From an uncultured Streptomyces sp. (lineage in GTDB: Bacteria > Actinomycetota > Actinomycetes > Streptomycetales > Streptomycetaceae), in NCBI GenBank assembly GCA_946480485.1, contig CAMLJW010000218.1, positions 1-8,443 on the forward strand: 8,443 nt of DNA, given 5' to 3'. The notes below the pieces were generated by a model. The model made no database searches, had not been told where the DNA came from, and saw only the letters and a program-made list of their open reading frames with translations. This document shows, in pieces, positions 1-5,804 of the stretch (position 1 is the stretch's first letter; the number at the start of each line of letters is the position of its first letter). The position numbers and the translations under genes were made by a program.

Positions 1-2
1 GT

Positions 3-965
3 TCGAGCTCCTCCGTCGAAAACGTGCCGGATTTGGCGGGTGCCGGCGTGGCCGTCGGCCCGCTACTGGCCGAACTCGGCCAGGCCATCCGCACCCTCAC
101 CACGGGGCGCGATCCGCGGCTGCTGGGCCTGCCGCCGGGCGACCTCACCATGACCGTCGGCGTGGGCCCCCGGCTGGTGCGCACGGCCGGTGCCTCGCTG
201 CCCGGCGCGGCCGACCTCCCGCGATTCTCCCGTGAGCGGATCGCCGCACGGGCACGCGGCGGCGACCTGCTGATACAGATCTGCGCCAGCGACGCACTGC
301 TCCTGCCGGTTGCCGCCGCCGCGCTCCTGGACCAGGCCGGCGACCGCGTCCACGAACGCTGGCGGCAGTCCGCACGCCGCGGTACGAACGTGCCCCTCGG
401 CAACGGCCTCACCGCGCCACGCAACCCCCTCGGTTTCATCGACGGCATCGTGGGCCCGAACACCACCGCCGAACAACAACGCGATGTGTGGCTGGCCGGA
501 CCCCCCGCGGTCGCCGGCGGCACCATTGCCGTACTACGGCGCATGGAACTCGACCTGCCGCGGTTCGCCGCCCTGTCCGTAGCCGAACAGGAAGCGGTCT
601 TCGGGCGGCGCCGGGCCAGCGGCGTCCCCCTCTCCGGCGGCACCGTCGCCTCGGGCCCGAATCTCGGCGCCAAGACACCGGACGGACGCTATCTCGTCCC
701 CGCTGACGCCCACGTGCGCAGGGCGCACCCTGCCGTGGTCGGTGTCGGCCACATGCTCCGCCGCTCCTACGGCACCGACGAGCCCGCCCCTGGCCTGCTC
801 TTCATCAGCTTCCAGAACGACCTGCGGACCTTTACCGCCACCCTGACCCACATGGACGCCTCCGACGCACTGCTGCAATTTGCCACCACAACCGCCAGCG
901 CGACCTTCCTGATCCTCCCCGGCTTCGACCGAAAGCACCCGCTCGGTTCCCAGCTGTTCGGCTGA
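3..965 (+). CDS. DyP-type haem peroxidase, 5' partial
   Basis: Dye-decolorizing peroxidase family: a haem enzyme that uses H2O2 to oxidise organic substrates (some members, EfeB, act in iron or haem handling). The frame is open to the window edge, so the gene starts upstream. A GTG at 24 exists but lacks a ribosome binding site, and the usual N-terminal part of the family (including any Tat signal) is missing. The family signature GFIDG is at 432-446, with the distal Asp codon at 441. The proximal haem-ligand His is in DAHVRR (His codon 711), and the distal Arg is in LRRSYG (759-764). The C-terminal GLLFISFQ...F block and the ending IPGFD..HPLGSQLFG are also typical. No efeO- or efeU-like neighbour is visible, so assignment to EfeB is not possible here. 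Family assignment is strong; the subclass is unknown. Confidence 0.9.
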   Translation, partial: SSSSVENVPDLAGAGVAVGPLLAELGQAIRTLTTGRDPRLLGLPPGDLTMTVGVGPRLVRTAGASLPGAADLPRFSRERIAARARGGDLLIQICASDALLLPVAAAALLDQAGDRVHERWRQSARRGTNVPLGNGLTAPRNPLGFIDGIVGPNTTAEQQRDVWLAGPPAVAGGTIAVLRRMELDLPRFAALSVAEQEAVFGRRRASGVPLSGGTVASGPNLGAKTPDGRYLVPADAHVRRAHPAVVGVGHMLRRSYGTDEPAPGLLFISFQNDLRTFTATLTHMDASDALLQFATTTASATFLILPGFDRKHPLGSQLFG

Positions 966-975
966 TCACGAAAGG

Positions 976-1002
976 GCCGCCGCTTCGGCCTGGCCAGGCG
1001 GC
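976..1002 (+). terminator. possible hairpin terminator after the peroxidase gene
   Basis: GCCGCC (976-981) and GGCGGC (997-1002) are a perfect inverted repeat with a 15-nt loop, starting 10 nt after the peroxidase stop. There is no T tract. The region is generally GC-rich and alternative pairings exist, so the call is weak. Confidence 0.3.
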
Positions 1003-1144
1003 TGACCGGCGGCGGCGACCAGGAGTGTGTCGCCGATCCGTCCGGCAAAGGGGTGGACAGCCACTCAACGCTACCCGGCGCGGTGGCCTTCGCCCGCGGC
1101 GGCCCAACGTCCGATCGCTGCCACCCACTTGTCGATGTACGCGG

Positions 1145-1342
1145 CACGGTCGCCTCGCTGAGCGCCCAGCAGGCCCTGTTCGGGATCCCGAAGCACGGGC
1201 AGAACAGCGGCAGGTCAGAGGAGTCGGCGGCTCACTCGGCGATCGCGGTGAGGGACTTCACTCCGGCCAGGACCGCGCAAGCTGCCGCAGCCAAGACGTA
1301 CAGCGGCATGTCCACATAACGGGGTGAATCTCCAAGGTCGCT
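1145..1342 (-). pseudogene. ISAs1-like transposase remnant, nonsense-broken
   Basis: Read on the minus strand from about 1342, the peptide contains PLYVLAAAACAVLAGVKSLT then AIAE, followed by TGA at 1232-1234. This matches the N-terminal block of ISAs1-family (DDE) transposases, which from memory usually reads ...CAVLAG-S-AIGEWAAD. The in-frame codons after the stop give AAD, so the TGA probably replaced the family's Trp TGG. About 24 codons further on comes SEATV (1145-1159), at about the spacing expected for the next conserved block. Beyond that the frame loses family resemblance and the catalytic DDE part is absent. The open frame upstream of 1342 runs antisense to the Cys-rich gene and looks fortuitous. 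I see no terminal repeats. This is a dead N-terminal fragment; the family call rests on one strong block and one weak one. Confidence 0.55.
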
Positions 1343-1354
1343 TACACCACGCGA

Positions 1355-1549
1355 ATGGCACCGATCTGTGAACACTGTCGCGTCCAGATCATCGGCCAAG
1401 GCGTCGGGGCCGAGGGCCAGTGGTTCTGCGGGGCACACTGCGCCCGCGGAGGGAAAGGTGGGGATCGTCAACAAGGTCTGAGCGACCTGGGCCACCCCTG
1501 CCTGCGGGCCCTCCGGTCCGAGCCACCCCCTGACGCCGACATCCCGTGA
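1355..1549 (+). CDS. small Cys-rich metallothionein-like protein, tail probably frameshifted
   Basis: A 64-residue frame begins APICEHCRVQIIGQGV and continues to WFCGAHCARGG. The C-x2-C (residues 5 and 8) and C-x3-C (25 and 29), with His 7 and 28, resemble the small metal-binding prokaryotic metallothionein-like proteins of actinomycetes, which I recall as CxHC...GHGVE..G..FCCAHC. Here the second Cys of the FCC pair is Gly. The tail after residue 31 looks unlike the family. Moving one base forward at about 1448 gives AREGKVGIVNKV and a stop at 1479-1481, which resembles a normal family ending, so a one-base insertion is likely. No ribosome binding site precedes the ATG, and the upstream DNA is transposase debris, so expression is doubtful. 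If made, it would be a cytosolic zinc or copper binder. Confidence 0.5.
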   Translation: MAPICEHCRVQIIGQGVGAEGQWFCGAHCARGGKGGDRQQGLSDLGHPCLRALRSEPPPDADIP

Positions 1550-1569
1550 CCGAGTTGTACGGTCGTGGG

Positions 1570-2361
1570 GTGTACCGCTTCCTGTTGTCCCGGCAGTGGG
1601 TGATCCTCACCCTCATCACGCTCGCGCTCATCCCCACGATGATCGAGCTGGGCTTCTGGCAGCTGCACCGTCACGAGCAGCGGGTCGCGCTGAACAAGGT
1701 GATCTCCGACTCGCTGGCCGCGAGGCCGGTCCCCGCCGAGTCCCTCACCGCGCCGGGCCACAGCGTCCGCCACGACGACCTGTACCGCAGGGTGATCGCG
1801 AAGGGCACCTTCGACACCGCGCACGAGGCCGTGGTGCGACGCCGCACCAACTCCGACGAAGAGGTCGGCTTCCACGTCCTGACCCCGTTCGTCCTGGACG
1901 ACGGCCGGGTGCTCATGGTCAACCGGGGCTGGATCCCGGCGACCGGCGCGCAGACCGAGTTCCCGGAGATCCCCGCGCCCTCGAAGGGCGAGAGCACCGT
2001 CACCGGGCGGCTGATGGCTGACGAGACGACCGCCGACAGCGGCATCAAGGACCTGCGCGGCCTGCCCGACCGGCAGATCATGCTGATCAACAGCGAGCAG
2101 CAGGCCAAGGCCCTCGGCAAGCAGGTCCTCGGCGGCTACATCGAGATGACGGCGCCCGAGCCGAAGGGCGGCAGCCCCGAGCTGCTCGCGGAGCCCGACC
2201 ACAGCGGCATCGGCCCCCACATGGCGTACGCGATCCAGTGGTGGCTCTTCGCCGCGGGCGTGCCCGTGGGCTGGGTGGTCCTGGCCCGCCGCGAGCGGCG
2301 CGACCGGACGCCGGCCGCGGCATCGGCGGACACGCCACGGGCGGCACCGGCCGCCGCATAG
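1570..2361 (+). CDS. SURF1-family membrane protein (cytochrome c oxidase assembly)
   Basis: SURF1 proteins help assemble haem-copper oxidase subunit I in the membrane. The product from GTG 1570 has 263 residues, normal for bacterial SURF1, and begins VYRFLLSRQW. The first membrane segment is at about residues 10-28, followed by the family motif GFWQLHRHEQR (28-38). The central extracytoplasmic part contains HVLTPFVLDDGRVLMVNRGW. The C-terminal motif GPHMAYAIQWWLFA leads into the second membrane segment (about 219-239), and the protein ends in an Ala/Pro-rich tail. An in-frame GTG at 1546 would add eight residues (MTELYGRG) but has no visible ribosome binding site; 1570 is preferred because the family usually starts at YRFLL. 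No cox or cta genes flank it, so it may be an orphan paralogue away from the oxidase cluster. The family is secure; the start is uncertain. Confidence 0.9.
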   Translation: MYRFLLSRQWVILTLITLALIPTMIELGFWQLHRHEQRVALNKVISDSLAARPVPAESLTAPGHSVRHDDLYRRVIAKGTFDTAHEAVVRRRTNSDEEVGFHVLTPFVLDDGRVLMVNRGWIPATGAQTEFPEIPAPSKGESTVTGRLMADETTADSGIKDLRGLPDRQIMLINSEQQAKALGKQVLGGYIEMTAPEPKGGSPELLAEPDHSGIGPHMAYAIQWWLFAAGVPVGWVVLARRERRDRTPAAASADTPRAAPAAA

Positions 2362-2482
2362 CCCGACGCTGCGCGCACCCGGAACTCCACGCTCACCCTG
2401 GGCGCGCTGCTTGCATGCGGCGACCAGGACCTGGTGGGTACCGCCCTCGCCCTCGTCGACGAGGAGGGGCAGGATAGCGGGC

Positions 2483-3238
2483 ATGGATCTTGGACTGAAG
2501 GACCGTGTCTACGTCGTCACCGGGGCCACCCGCGGCCTGGGCAACGCCTCCGCGCGTGAACTCGTCGCCGACGGTGCGAAGGTGATCATCACAGGACGGG
2601 ACGGGAAGACGGTGACCGAGGCCGCCGCGGCACTCGGCCCGAACGCTCACGGGATCGCCATGGACAACGCCGACCCCGCGGCCCCGACAGGTCTGATGGC
2701 GGCCGCGCGGGAGCGGTTCGGTGGCTTCGACGGGATCCTGATAAGTGTGGGCGGCCCGACTCCCGGCCTCGCCGCAGACAACACGGACGAGCAGTGGCAG
2801 TCGGCGTTCGAGTCCGTCTTCCTGGGCGCGGTCCGGCTGGCCCGCACGGCGGCCGCGGAGCTTGACGCGGGCGGTGTCATCGGCTTCGTGCTCTCCGGCT
2901 CGGTGCACGAGCCGATCCCCGGCCTGACCATCTCCAACGGCCTGCGCCCGGGCCTTGCGGGCTTCGCCAAGTCGCTCTCGGACGAGCTCGGGCCGCGCGG
3001 CATCCGCGTCGTCGGCCTGCTCCCGGCCCGTATCGACACGGACCGCGTCCGCGAACTCGACGGCCGCTCCCCCGATCCGGAGACCACCCGCGCTACCCAC
3101 GAGTCCCGCATTCCGCTGCGCCGCTACGGCACACCGGAGGAGTTCGGCCGCACGGCCGCTTTCCTGCTGTCACCGGCAGCGTCATATCTGACGGGCATCA
3201 TGCTGCCGGTGGACGGCGGGGCGCGACACGGCTTCTAG
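2483..3238 (+). CDS. SDR-family oxidoreductase with atypical active site
   Basis: Short-chain dehydrogenase/reductase of 251 residues, the usual single-domain length, probably cytosolic. The N-terminal Rossmann motif TGATRGLG is at residues 13-20, and GR at 38-39 after the second beta strand suggests NADP(H) preference (inference). The usual NNAG is replaced by SVGGPTPG (88-95). The catalytic Ser region is VLSGS (136-140). Where Tyr-x-x-x-Lys is expected the sequence is SNGLR, so Ser151 and Arg155 take those places. I recall such SNxxR/GGP members as a distinct SDR subgroup often auto-named 3-oxoacyl-ACP reductase, so the reaction cannot be assigned. The C-terminus has the typical LSPAASYLTGIMLPVDGG. 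The ATG at 2483 has AGGA 9-12 bases upstream; longer in-frame starts upstream do not look like SDR sequence. It lies 121 bp after SURF1 on the same strand. Confidence 0.88.
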   Translation: MDLGLKDRVYVVTGATRGLGNASARELVADGAKVIITGRDGKTVTEAAAALGPNAHGIAMDNADPAAPTGLMAAARERFGGFDGILISVGGPTPGLAADNTDEQWQSAFESVFLGAVRLARTAAAELDAGGVIGFVLSGSVHEPIPGLTISNGLRPGLAGFAKSLSDELGPRGIRVVGLLPARIDTDRVRELDGRSPDPETTRATHESRIPLRRYGTPEEFGRTAAFLLSPAASYLTGIMLPVDGGARHGF

Positions 3239-3243
3239 GCCCA

Positions 3244-3276
3244 GGAGGTCTGGAGGTCCTGGAGGTCCCAGGAGGT
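3244..3276. repeat. four GGAGGT units in the convergent gap
   Basis: GGAGGT occurs at 3244, 3252, 3261 and 3271, spaced 8, 9 and 10 bases, in the 43-bp gap between the convergent SDR and AmaP genes. On the minus strand each unit reads ACCTCC, which equals the core of the 16S rRNA anti-Shine-Dalgarno sequence. TCCTGG (3257-3262) and CCAGGA (3268-3273) can pair as a 6-bp stem with a 5-nt loop, so the gap might also act as a weak bidirectional terminator. Confidence 0.6.
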
Positions 3277-3281
3277 GCCGC

Positions 3282-3860
3282 TCAACTCACTCGCTCGGCC
3301 CGGTGCTTGACCCCGCGGAGGCGTACCTCCGTGGGGAGCGCGGCCAGGCCGGCGGATTCCCTGGCGTGAGCGAGTGCGTGCGTCGTCAGGCGGTGCAGCG
3401 CGTCACCGGGGTCGACGTGCGGTTGAAGAAGAAGTTGGACCCGCGCCTGGGGGATGCTGCGGCGCCCGGTCAGCGCCGCGTGCGCGCGCTGCACGCCGTC
3501 CAGCGCGCCCGCCTCACTGGCCAGTACGCCTTCCAGGGCCCGCCCGCGCACCAGCGCACCCTCGCCGTCGCCGGTGTCGACGAGCACCTCGGCGAGCCGG
3601 CGGCGGCGCAGCACCGCCGTCAGCCACCACAGGGCGAGCAGTACGGCGACCGCGAGCACGGCGATGACGGTGGGCCACCACCACCCCTCGTCCCGCCACC
3701 GCGTCCGGTCCGCATCGCTCAGCAGCACGTCCCGCCGCCCGTCGTGGATCCACCACGAGGGCGGCTCCAGGCCCAGGCCGACAGCGAGAACGGAGCCGCC
3801 TGCCACGACCAGGAGCAGCCCCGCTAGCCCCAGCAGGACACGGTTCACGATCCTCAGCAC
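3282..3860 (-). CDS. amaP: AmaP-like membrane anchor of the Asp23/Gls24 system
   Basis: 192 residues, fitting the alkaline shock response membrane anchor AmaP family, which in firmicutes tethers Asp23 to the inner face of the membrane. Membrane segment 1 is at about residues 8-31 (LLGLAGLLLVVAGGSVLAVG) and segment 2 at about 62-84 (PTVIAVLAVAVLLALWWL), followed by RRRR as a cytosolic stop-transfer. The loop between them is Trp- and Asp-rich. The cytosolic C-terminal half (about 100-185) contains a Val-rich strand (ARVQLLLQPHVDPGDALHRL), an Ala-rich helix and a final strand (LPTEVRLRGVKH), similar in order to a Gls24 module. The start is GTG at 3860 with GGAAGGGG upstream, overlapping the end of the preceding gene; the gap to that gene is only 6 bp. 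It is the last gene of the five-gene operon. The symbol is given by family and position. Confidence 0.75.
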   Translation of the reverse strand: MLRIVNRVLLGLAGLLLVVAGGSVLAVGLGLEPPSWWIHDGRRDVLLSDADRTRWRDEGWWWPTVIAVLAVAVLLALWWLTAVLRRRRLAEVLVDTGDGEGALVRGRALEGVLASEAGALDGVQRAHAALTGRRSIPQARVQLLLQPHVDPGDALHRLTTHALAHARESAGLAALPTEVRLRGVKHRAERVS

Positions 3861-3866
3861 CGGCCG

Positions 3867-4541
3867 TCACCCCTTCCTTCGCGGTCGCGCGACACGTACC
3901 GACAGGGCGGGCTGCCGGGCCAGCCCCAGCTCTCTGATGCCGTCGGCGAGCGTGGTGTCCAAGTCGTCGCGTACGGCGTCGAGTTCACGGAAGTGCGACA
4001 CCACGCGCACGTCCACCTTCCTGCGCCCCACCCGGACCCGTGCCGAGCGCACGCCGGACACCTCCATGGCACGGTCGCGCAGCACCATGGCGGCCGCGCC
4101 CCGGTGCAGACCGGCCCGTACGTCGGCGTGGGTGCGGCGCATGGGCAGCACGTCGCGCAGTCCGGGTGTCGCGGCGAGCACGAGCAGCCAGACGCCGAGG
4201 GCCGTCGCTACTCCGGCTCCGACGAGCACCCATACGTTTTCGAGGGGCCGCTCGGCGAGCTCCCGGGCCAGGGTCCTGCGCCATGCCATGGCGGGCCGGT
4301 CGAGGCGCACGGCGACGACGTCGTACAGCATGAGTCCCGCGCCGGCCACGATCAGCAGCGCGAGGATGCCCGCCGGGACGCGGCGCACGGACCAGAAACG
4401 GCCGGTGCCGTCGTCCGCGGCGTCGGCGCTCGGCAGCGGATCGTACGCCGCCGCGGACGCGGACTGGCCGCGTTCGCTCTCGCCCGCTTTCTCGATGACA
4501 GGCATCTGCCGGGTACTCTCAGGGCCCTGGGACTCGCTCAC
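3867..4541 (-). CDS. DUF6286-like two-TM protein of the Gls24 operon
   Basis: 224 residues from GTG 4541. That start is chosen because GGGAGG sits 7 bases upstream and because its first bases overlap the previous stop as GTGA, a translational-coupling arrangement. The frame stays open further upstream, but that part only runs antiphase to the preceding gene. Residues 1-50 are polar and probably disordered and cytosolic. Membrane segment 1 is at about 55-76 (VPAGILALLIVAGAGLMLYD) and segment 2 at about 103-125 (VWVLVGAGVATALGVWLLVL). The C-terminal cytosolic part reads VSGVRSARVRVGRRKVDVRV, then a DD/DL-rich helix and LSVRVARP, a pattern like a shortened Gls24 module. I recall such proteins in Streptomyces as DUF6286. 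A role as a second membrane anchor for the Gls24 proteins is inferred from topology and context. Confidence 0.78.
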   Translation of the reverse strand: MSESQGPESTRQMPVIEKAGESERGQSASAAAYDPLPSADAADDGTGRFWSVRRVPAGILALLIVAGAGLMLYDVVAVRLDRPAMAWRRTLARELAERPLENVWVLVGAGVATALGVWLLVLAATPGLRDVLPMRRTHADVRAGLHRGAAAMVLRDRAMEVSGVRSARVRVGRRKVDVRVVSHFRELDAVRDDLDTTLADGIRELGLARQPALSVRVARPRRKG

Positions 4542-4972
4542 TGCGTCCTCCCGTGTGCCGCACGCGCCTGCGCCGAGCGCAGCCGCTCCACCTGGACGGC
4601 GACCTCGGACACGCCCATTCCCGCCAACGTCTGTACCCGATGCGCGACTTGGCGACGCACGGCGGCGCACTGGCCACCGATGTCGGAAGGGTAGTCGAGT
4701 TCGAGGCTGATCCGGACGCGGGCGGTGTCGTGGTGCACGACGACCGCGGCGTGCGGCGGCCCGACGTCCGGGGGCAGCACGTCGAGTGCCTCGAGCGCCG
4801 CGCGCGAGGCGATCTTCGCGACGACCCGGTCGGCGATCCGGGTCGCTCCGCGCTCGGCCGGCTCGACGGCCCGGCCGGGGCCGTCAGGGCCGTCAAGGCT
4901 GCCGGGGCTGCCGGGGCTGCCGGGGCTGCCGGGATGAAGGGACGCAGCGGCCCGGCCGCGCTCACCGGGCAT
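4538..4972 (-). CDS. Asp23/Gls24 family protein with PGS-repeat leader
   Basis: 144 residues. The Gls24 (DUF322) core spans about 42-132, opening with ATRIADRVVAKIASRAALEA, then VRISLELDYPSDIGG, an amphipathic helix and VSEVAVQVERLR. These are the standard family elements: a helix beginning TxIAD, a central V-x-I-x-L strand, and a last strand of the VxEVxVxV type. The leader (residues 14-33) is four perfect PGS units followed by LDGPDGPG, encoded by a 9-bp tandem repeat. It has no signal peptide or membrane segment, so it is probably a cytosolic, peripheral envelope protein. The start ATG is 3 bp after the stop of the small membrane gene (TGA-CAC-ATG) with only a weak GGTGA ribosome binding site, suggesting coupling. 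Its own stop overlaps the next start by 4 bases. The family is solid; the biochemical role is unknown. Confidence 0.85.
   Translation of the reverse strand: MPGERGRAAASLHPGSPGSPGSPGSLDGPDGPGRAVEPAERGATRIADRVVAKIASRAALEALDVLPPDVGPPHAAVVVHHDTARVRISLELDYPSDIGGQCAAVRRQVAHRVQTLAGMGVSEVAVQVERLRSAQARAAHGRTQ
4898..4933. repeat. 9-bp tandem repeat, four perfect copies
   Basis: GCTGCCGGG is repeated four times exactly (4898, 4907, 4916, 4925). On the minus strand each unit is CCC-GGC-AGC, coding Pro-Gly-Ser at residues 14-25 of the second Gls24 protein. The period is a multiple of three, so copy-number change would keep the frame. Confidence 0.95.
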
Positions 4973-4975
4973 GTG

Positions 4976-5161
4976 TCACCGCCGCCGCCCGCTGCGGGTG
5001 CGGAAGAAGTCACCGAGTTCCAGGTCGCCCGCCAGGAACCGGCCGACCACGAAGCCGATGGCGCCAAGCGCCGCCACCAGGATGAAGGCGCCGAACCCGC
5101 CGAAGTATCCGGCGAAGCCCAGCGCCATTCCGGCGATCATGCCGATCGCGGCCATGCTCAT
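4976..5161 (-). CDS. small membrane protein of the Gls24 operon (DUF2273-like position)
   Basis: 61 residues, almost entirely hydrophobic: MSMAAIGMIAGMALGFAGYF then GGFGAFILVAALGAIGFVVG, a likely helical hairpin of two membrane segments (about 3-20 and 24-40), then RFLAGDLELGDFF and the basic tail RTRSGRRR, which should face the cytosol. AGGAG lies 7 bases before the ATG at 5161. In firmicute Asp23 operons the corresponding slot is filled by a small DUF2273 membrane protein. I cannot show sequence homology to DUF2273, only matching size, hydrophobicity and position. The flanking genes are 59 bp upstream and 3 bp downstream. A role in membrane attachment of the Gls24 proteins is inference. Confidence 0.8.
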   Translation of the reverse strand: MSMAAIGMIAGMALGFAGYFGGFGAFILVAALGAIGFVVGRFLAGDLELGDFFRTRSGRRR

Positions 5162-5188
5162 GCTGCGCTCCTCTGCGCGTCAGACAGG

Positions 5189-5224
5189 GGCCGGTGCTAC
5201 GGAATCAGATGAGGCCGGTGCTAC
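5189..5224. repeat. 12-bp direct repeat spanning the Gls24 stop codon
   Basis: GGCCGGTGCTAC occurs at 5189-5200 and 5213-5224, 24 bp apart. On the minus strand each copy carries TAG, and both TAGs are in the frame of the first Gls24 gene (stop at 5221-5223, second at 5197-5199). It looks like a small duplication that left a back-up stop codon. Confidence 0.7.
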
Positions 5225-5715
5225 TGAAGGCGGGTCTCCGACTCTTCTTCCTCTTCCTCCGGCAGTTTGACATCGCTGACCGCGATATTGACCTCGACGA
5301 CTTCCAGGCCGGTCATCCGCTCGACGGCCGAGACGACGTTCTCGCGCACGGCGCCGGCGACGTCGGTGATCGAGACGCCGTAGTCGACCACGATCTCCAG
5401 GTCGAGTGCCGTCTGCACCTCGCCTACCTCGGCCTTCACGCCCCGGGTCACGGATTTCGCACCGCCCGGGACCCGGTCGCGGACCGCCCCGAAGGTGCGC
5501 GAGAGCCCGCTGCCCATCGCATGTACCCCGAGCACGTCGCGGGCCGCGAGCCCGGCGATCTTCTCCACCACACCGTCCGCGATGGTGGTACGTCCCCGGG
5601 ATGCCGGGTCGCCTCCTCCGCGCTTGGTCACGCTTGTCCTGCGTGGCTGTACATCCGGCGCCCCCTTCTCACTCTCGGGGGTGTCCGTCCGGTTCCGCTG
5701 TGTCATCTCGGTCAT
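5221..5715 (-). CDS. Asp23/Gls24 family envelope stress response protein
   Basis: 164 residues, first gene of the operon and the clearest family member. The Gls24/Asp23 (DUF322) core runs about 43-150: TTIADGVVEKIAGLAARDVL with GVHAMG, a Gly/Arg-rich spacer, LDLEIVVDYGVSITDVAGAV, a helix containing ENVVSAVERMTGL, and the last strand EVVEVNIAVSDV. The N-terminal 40 residues are polar (probably disordered) and the C-terminus has a run of six Glu. There is no signal peptide or membrane segment, so it is cytosolic and expected at the inner membrane face through AmaP-type partners. The start ATG at 5715 has GGAAGGGA upstream; the open frame continues 30 codons further into the divergent promoter region but without family resemblance. 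A second ATG (5706) is possible. In firmicutes these proteins rise under alkaline or cell-wall stress; that role here is by analogy. Confidence 0.92.
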   Translation of the reverse strand: MTEMTQRNRTDTPESEKGAPDVQPRRTSVTKRGGGDPASRGRTTIADGVVEKIAGLAARDVLGVHAMGSGLSRTFGAVRDRVPGGAKSVTRGVKAEVGEVQTALDLEIVVDYGVSITDVAGAVRENVVSAVERMTGLEVVEVNIAVSDVKLPEEEEEESETRLQ

Positions 5716-5804
5716 CGCCGTGCGTCCCTTCCGGCTGGTGCTTCTGTACTCACCGTAAGTGTGGTCGCACGGCCCCGCAGCCGGAGATGCGGCAGGCTGG
5801 AGCA
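5716..5804. promoter_or_regulatory. divergent promoter region with 8-bp inverted repeat
   Basis: This 89-bp gap separates the minus-strand Gls24 operon from the plus-strand double-module gene, so both promoters must lie here or overlap the genes. A perfect inverted repeat, GCCGTGCG (5717-5724) and CGCACGGC (5766-5773), flanks the only relatively AT-rich core (CTTCTGTACTCACCGTAAGT, 5741-5760). The left arm also overlaps the Gls24 5' leader. I could not pick -10/-35 hexamers with confidence: the TA-rich spots TGTACT and GTAAGT are candidates only. The repeat could be an operator or a chance palindrome. Confidence 0.5.

Noticed and set aside
1050..1200. Minus-strand segment reading AAYIDKWVAAIGRWAAAGEG in a third frame next to the transposase remnant
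   Set aside because: It looks protein-like for about 25 residues but soon meets stops and has no identifiable family; it could be a shifted part of the same remnant.
2362..2482. In-frame continuation after the SURF1 stop that reads like protein (LGALLACGDQDLVGTALALV)
   Set aside because: It has no start codon, runs out of phase into the SDR gene and matches no family I know; it may be chance or a small gene relic, not supportable as a feature.
1468..2484. Long minus-strand open frame (338 codons) opposite the SURF1 gene
   Set aside because: It lies antisense to a clear SURF1 gene, has the composition expected of a shadow frame in high-GC DNA, and shows no recognisable domain.
3454..4710. 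Long plus-strand open frame (418 codons) across the AmaP-like and DUF6286-like genes
   Set aside because: Extremely Ser/Thr/Arg-rich and antisense to two genes with good membrane topology, ribosome binding sites and operon spacing.
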